A stretch of DNA of 64,000 nt from Nonomuraea sp. PA05 (GTDB lineage Bacteria > Actinomycetota > Actinomycetes > Streptosporangiales > Streptosporangiaceae), in contig NZ_VSEY01000023.1 of NCBI RefSeq assembly GCF_008086045.1, positions 62,001 to 126,000 on the forward strand, given 5' to 3'. Numbering within the stretch: the stretch's first letter is position 1; each line of letters begins with the position of its first letter. Below are positions 60,279 to 64,000 of the stretch, one piece after another. The notes beneath the pieces are model-generated. The model saw nothing but the letters and a program-made list of their open reading frames with translations, did not search any database and was not told the DNA's origin. The translations under genes and the position numbers were made by a program.

Positions 60279-61583
60279 TCAGCGCAGCGGCTGGTCCTTG
60301 GTCTCCTTCAGCACGAAGAGATAGACCAGCGTCGAGACGAGCGCCAGCGCCGACATGTACCAGGGGAAGAGCCCGGGGTTCTTCGCCTCCTGCAGCGCGG
60401 TGCCGATCAGCGGGGCGGTGCCGCCGAAGAGGGCCACTGTCAGCGAGTACGGGAACCCGGCCCCCGCCGCCCGCACCCGGGTCGGGAAGAGCTCGGAGTT
60501 CACCGCGGCCGAGATCGAGGTGAAGCAGCCGAGGAACACCATGCCGACGAGCTGCACGACCAGCAGGCTCGCGTAGGAGTCGGTGAGCAGGCCGAGCAGC
60601 GGCACGGGCAGGATGAGGAACCCGAGCCCGAACGTGATCAGCATCGGCTTGCGCCCGACCCGGTCCGACAGCATGCCGAGCAGCGGCTGCAGGATCATGA
60701 AGAAGACCAGCGAGATCGTGCCGATCTGCAGCGAGTCCGCCTTGTCGAAGCCGACGGTGATCTGCGCGTAGGTGGGCAGGAAGCTGGTCCACGTGTAGTA
60801 GGCGACGGTGCCGGCGACCGTGATGCCCACGATCGTGGCCGCCGACCTCGGGTAGTGCTTGAGGAAGTCGAACAGCTTGGGCCGCTCGGCCTCGCCCCGC
60901 CTGATCTCCTCCGCCACGGCCGAGGTCTCGTCGGCGCCCTTGCGGATCCACAGGCCGACGAGGCTGAGCACGGCGCCCACGAAAAACGGGATGCGCCAGC
61001 CGTAGGAGTCCATGTCGGCGTCGATGAGGCTGGTGGCCAGCACCGCGGCCAGGCCCGAGGCGAGGAGCTGGCCGATGGTGGTGCTGACGTACTGGAAGCT
61101 CGAGAACAGGCCGCGGCGGCCGTGCGGGGCCGACTCCACCAGGAACGTGGTGGCGGCGGCGAACTCGCCACCGACCGACAGGCCCTGGATGAGCCTGGCC
61201 AGGGTGAGGATGATCGGCGCGAGCAGGCCGACGGCCGCGTACGTCGGGGTCAGGCCGACGAGCAGCGAACCGGCGCCCATCAGGACGATGGTGAACGTCA
61301 TGGCGTTCTTGCGGCCGTACCTGTCGGCGAAGGCGCCGACGAGCAGGCCGCCGAGCGGGCGCATGAAGAAGCCCACGGCGAAGACGGCGAACGAGCTCAG
61401 CAGCGGCACGAGGCTGTTGGCGGAGCCCTTCGGGAAGACCTGCTCGGAGAAGTAGACCGCTAGGAACGTGTACGCATACCAGTCGTACCACTCCACGACG
61501 TTGCCGATGCTGGCGGCCATGAGCTGGCGGACGCGGCTCTTGGGGATGCCGAGTGGTGATGGCGCGAGGGGGGAGGTCGCCAC
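60279..61583 (-). CDS. MFS transporter of the metabolite:H+ symporter (MHS) type
   Basis: A 434-residue protein with 12 membrane helices. The MHS signatures are present: NVVEWYDWYAYTF in helix 1, GGLLVGAFADRYGRKNA in the first cytoplasmic loop, ARLIQGLSVGGEFAAAT, and SDRVGRKPML in the second half. Relatives such as ProP and KgtP import organic acids, betaines or amino acids. The gene is divergent from the Lrp regulator and M20 peptidase genes. By context it may import the substrate that the peptidase uses. Confidence 0.88.
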   Translation of the reverse strand: MATSPLAPSPLGIPKSRVRQLMAASIGNVVEWYDWYAYTFLAVYFSEQVFPKGSANSLVPLLSSFAVFAVGFFMRPLGGLLVGAFADRYGRKNAMTFTIVLMGAGSLLVGLTPTYAAVGLLAPIILTLARLIQGLSVGGEFAAATTFLVESAPHGRRGLFSSFQYVSTTIGQLLASGLAAVLATSLIDADMDSYGWRIPFFVGAVLSLVGLWIRKGADETSAVAEEIRRGEAERPKLFDFLKHYPRSAATIVGITVAGTVAYYTWTSFLPTYAQITVGFDKADSLQIGTISLVFFMILQPLLGMLSDRVGRKPMLITFGLGFLILPVPLLGLLTDSYASLLVVQLVGMVFLGCFTSISAAVNSELFPTRVRAAGAGFPYSLTVALFGGTAPLIGTALQEAKNPGLFPWYMSALALVSTLVYLFVLKETKDQPLR

Positions 61584-61645
61584 GTGGGCTCCTTTGCTGA
61601 CAAGTGCGTGATGGCCTACTGTGCATTCGGGCGACCGAAACAGTC

Positions 61646-61665
61646 AAATATTCCCCGAAATATTT
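61646..61665. promoter_or_regulatory. AT-rich palindrome in the MFS/Lrp divergent region
   Basis: AAATATT-CCCCGA-AATATTT, 7-bp arms with a 6-base spacer, 12 bases upstream of the regulator start. AT-rich palindromes of this kind suit Lrp/AsnC proteins. Probably the operator for both genes. Confidence 0.6.
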
Positions 61666-61677
61666 AACTTCCCGACA

Positions 61678-62673
61678 ATGAAACGGGTGCAGGTGGACGT
61701 TCTCGACCAGCGGCTCGTGGCCGCGCTGCAAGTCAGCCCCCGCGCGTCGTGGGGTGAGATCGGCCGGGCAGTGGGCGAGCACGAGCGCACGGTCGCCCGT
61801 CGGCTGCAGCGGCTGATCACCGACGGCGTGGTCCGCGTCACGGCCATCTACGACGACCTGCGCACCGGGCACGGGCGGCCGGTGCACCTGCACGTCCAGG
61901 TGCGGCCCGGCACGGCGGCGCAGGTGGCCAAGGCGCTGGCCGACCGGGCCGACACGCGCTCGGTCTACTCGCTGACCGGGGCCGCCGACCTCGGCTGCGA
62001 GCTGGTCTCGCCGTCCAGGGAGGACCTGCACCGCATCCTGTCCTCGCAGGTCTCCGACATCGACGGCGTGGTGCAGACGCAGACCCAGGTCGTGCTGCAC
62101 ACGTTCAGGACCGTCGCCGAGTGGCACGCCCCCTACCTGACCGAGCGGGAGGTGGCCGAGCTGCGGCCCGGCCCGCCCGCCGACCACCTGCCCGACGAGG
62201 AGGGGCTGTCACCCCTGGAGCAGGAGATCGCCGAGCTGCTCACCGCCGACGGCCGGATCGCGTTCACCGCCGTCGCCGAGCGGCTCGACATCTCCGTGCC
62301 GACCGCGCGCAGGCGCGTCACGTCCCTGATCGAGCGGCGGCTGCTGCTGCCCCGCGCCGAGGTGGAGCCCGCGCTGCTCGGCCTGGAGGTCGAGGCCATG
62401 CTGTGGCTGAAGGTCCGCCCGCACGGCCTCGATCTGGTCGGCCAGGAACTGGCCGCGCACCCCAGCGTCCGTTACTGCGCCGCCACGACGGGCACGCATT
62501 CACTCATCGTGCAGGTCGTGGCGGCGCACGAGGCGGCGCTCTACCGTTTCATGACCGGCGTCGTCGGCCGGTACGACGAGATCACCGACGTCGACCTCAC
62601 GCTGATCACCCGCGCCTACAAGCGCGGTCACCTCCACAAGTCCGGACTGCTCACACTGGAGAGAACACCATGA
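61678..62673 (+). CDS. Lrp/AsnC-family regulator with duplicated domains
   Basis: About 331 residues: two Lrp/AsnC units in tandem. The first helix-turn-helix is at about 8-50 (LDQRLVAALQVSPRASWGEIGRAVGEHERTVARRLQRL), the second at about 180-225 (LEQEIAELLTADGRIAFTAVAERLDISVPTARRRVTSL). Each is followed by a ligand-type domain. It probably senses an amino acid or related compound and controls the divergent MFS gene and its own operon. Its stop overlaps the peptidase start (ATGA). Confidence 0.88.
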   Translation: MKRVQVDVLDQRLVAALQVSPRASWGEIGRAVGEHERTVARRLQRLITDGVVRVTAIYDDLRTGHGRPVHLHVQVRPGTAAQVAKALADRADTRSVYSLTGAADLGCELVSPSREDLHRILSSQVSDIDGVVQTQTQVVLHTFRTVAEWHAPYLTEREVAELRPGPPADHLPDEEGLSPLEQEIAELLTADGRIAFTAVAERLDISVPTARRRVTSLIERRLLLPRAEVEPALLGLEVEAMLWLKVRPHGLDLVGQELAAHPSVRYCAATTGTHSLIVQVVAAHEAALYRFMTGVVGRYDEITDVDLTLITRAYKRGHLHKSGLLTLERTP

Positions 62674-63986
62674 CCCCTGCTTCGACCCCTGCTGAGAAGG
62701 AAGTCGCCGACCTGTGCGTGGAGCTGATCCGCGTCGACAGCAGCAACTACGGCGACGGCAGCGGCCCCGGCGAGCGCGCCGCGGCCGAGGTCGTCATGTC
62801 GAGGCTGGCCGAGGTCGGGATCGAGGCCACCTACGTCGAGAGCGAGCCGGGCCGCGGCAACGTGATCACCCGCATCGAGGGCACCGACCCGTCGCTGCCC
62901 GCCCTGCTCGTCCACGGCCACCTGGACGTCGTGCCGGCCAACGCCGCCGATTGGACGGTCGACCCGTTCGCGGGCGAGGTGCGCGACGGCTACATCTGGG
63001 GCCGCGGCGCCGTGGACATGAAGGACATGGACGCGATGATGCTGGCCGTCCTGCGCCAGATCAAGCGCGAGGGCCGCAGGCCGCGCCGCGACCTCGTCTT
63101 CGCCTGGGTGGCCGACGAGGAGGCCGGCGGCGTGTACGGCGCCAAGTACCTCACGGCGCACCACCCCGAGCTGTTCGAAGGCGTCACCGAGGCGATCAGC
63201 GAGGTCGGCGGCTACTCGCTGGAGGTCGACCCGTCGCTGCGGCTCTACCTCATCGAGACGGCCCAGAAGGGGCTGGCCTGGATGAAGCTGATCGCCGACG
63301 GCACGGCCGGCCACGGCTCGATGCTGAACGACGACAACGCCGTCACCGAGGTCGCCAAGGCCGTCGCCAGGATCGGCGGCCACGACTGGCCGCTCACCTA
63401 CACCCCGACGGTGCGCCGCTTCCTCACCGAGGTCGCCGACGCGTTCGGCATCCCGTTCGACGAGAACGACCCTCAGCCGATCCTGGACAAGATCGGGCCG
63501 CTGGTGCGCTTCGTCGGCGCGACCCTGCGCAACACCACCAACCCGACCCAGCTCGGCGCCGGCTACAAGTCGAACGTCATCCCCGGCCAGGCCACGGCCG
63601 TGGTGGACGGGCGGTTCCTGCCCGGGTTCGAGGAGGACTTCTTCAAGACCATCGACGGGCTGCTCGGGCCGAAGGTGCGCCGCGAGTTCATCCACCATGA
63701 CATCGCGCTGGAGACCTCGTTCGACGGCGCGCTGGTCGAGTCGATGATCGCGGCGCTGAAGGAGGAGGACCCGGCCGCGCGGGCGATCCCGTACTGCATG
63801 TCGGGCGGCACCGACAACAAGACGTTCTTCGCCGACCTGGGGGTGCGCGGGTTCGGGTTCGTGCCGCTGCGGCTGCCCGCCGACATGGACTTCGCCGCGA
63901 TGTTCCACGGTGTGGACGAGCGGGTGCCGGTGGACGCGCTGCAGTTCGGGGTGCGGGTCCTGGACAGGCTGCTCCTAAACTACTGA
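62670..63986 (+). CDS. M20-family metallopeptidase
   Basis: A 438-residue protein. Zinc and catalytic motifs of M20: HGHLDVVP (metal His, catalytic Asp), WGRGAVDMKDMD (bridging Asp), ADEEAGG (catalytic Glu and metal Glu), and a late His in MFHGVDER. The dimerisation domain is present. M20 enzymes hydrolyse dipeptides, N-acyl amino acids or related amides in the cytoplasm. It is coupled to the Lrp regulator and stands opposite an MFS symporter, which suggests uptake and hydrolysis of one substrate. Confidence 0.9.
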   Translation: MTPASTPAEKEVADLCVELIRVDSSNYGDGSGPGERAAAEVVMSRLAEVGIEATYVESEPGRGNVITRIEGTDPSLPALLVHGHLDVVPANAADWTVDPFAGEVRDGYIWGRGAVDMKDMDAMMLAVLRQIKREGRRPRRDLVFAWVADEEAGGVYGAKYLTAHHPELFEGVTEAISEVGGYSLEVDPSLRLYLIETAQKGLAWMKLIADGTAGHGSMLNDDNAVTEVAKAVARIGGHDWPLTYTPTVRRFLTEVADAFGIPFDENDPQPILDKIGPLVRFVGATLRNTTNPTQLGAGYKSNVIPGQATAVVDGRFLPGFEEDFFKTIDGLLGPKVRREFIHHDIALETSFDGALVESMIAALKEEDPAARAIPYCMSGGTDNKTFFADLGVRGFGFVPLRLPADMDFAAMFHGVDERVPVDALQFGVRVLDRLLLNY

Positions 63987-64000
63987 AGGTGACCAAAGAC

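Noticed and set aside
63989-64000. Start of a next gene at GTG 63989
   Set aside because: Only four codons are visible and there is no spaced ribosome-binding site, so it cannot be supported.

Overview
The window is 64 kb of very GC-rich DNA. It has dense, often ATGA/GTGA-coupled genes, frequent GTG and TTG starts, and long antisense shadow ORFs. Gene content (type VII secretion with mycosin and WXG100 proteins, a Streptomyces-type gas-vesicle cluster, an AccA3-like acyl-CoA carboxylase, an LpdA-type flavoprotein, CUT1 sugar transporters without their own ATPase, ROK and LacI regulators) points to a filamentous actinomycete, by inference of the Streptosporangiaceae (Nonomuraea-like) kind. I see no insertion sequence, integrase, phage, CRISPR array, rRNA or intact tRNA.

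Region 1 (1-12972) is a type VII secretion (ESX-like) locus. It holds EccD, the three-ATPase EccC, the mycosin protease MycP, a WXG100 protein, two small EspC/WXG-like partners, a WXG-type protein fused to a lytic transglycosylase, and two YbaB/EbfC-like proteins. A membrane-anchored kinase-like protein has lost the catalytic Asp of its HRD motif and carries a C-terminal Cys-containing domain outside the membrane. EccB and EccE are not in the window.

Region 2 (13094-26526) is mixed chromosomal sequence: an SDR plus acyl-CoA carboxylase alpha chain, a TPM-like membrane protein, a DprA / ComF-like phosphoribosyltransferase pair, a serine beta-lactamase-like hydrolase, a GNAT, a truncated Nudix pseudogene, and an ECF-like sigma factor with a coupled small protein.

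Region 3 (26553-30143) is a gas-vesicle operon on the minus strand, transcribed gvpA-F-G-O-J-L-S-K. A long hairpin in the predicted gvpA leader covers its ribosome-binding site and start codon.

Region 4 (30299-57508) reads as a xyloglucan utilisation locus. A secreted GH74 endoxyloglucanase with CBM2 would cut the polymer. Two lipoprotein-dependent CUT1 transporters would import oligosaccharides. A cytoplasmic YicI-type GH31 alpha-xylosidase and a cytoplasmic GH3 would trim them, and a second GH3 is secreted. A ROK repressor and a LacI-family repressor sit beside them. The same inverted repeat (TTGG-N8-CCAA, inside GTTTGG-N7-ACCAA) lies upstream of the first transporter, in the GH74/SDR divergent region, and upstream of the GH31 operon. 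That suggests one ROK regulon. Acetamidase, HEAT-repeat, DoxX and secreted LamG/FG-GAP genes are interspersed.

Region 5 (57558-64000) has a small secreted protein, an LpdA-like quinone reductase, a gamma-glutamylcyclotransferase-like protein, and a module of MFS symporter / two-domain Lrp regulator / M20 peptidase.
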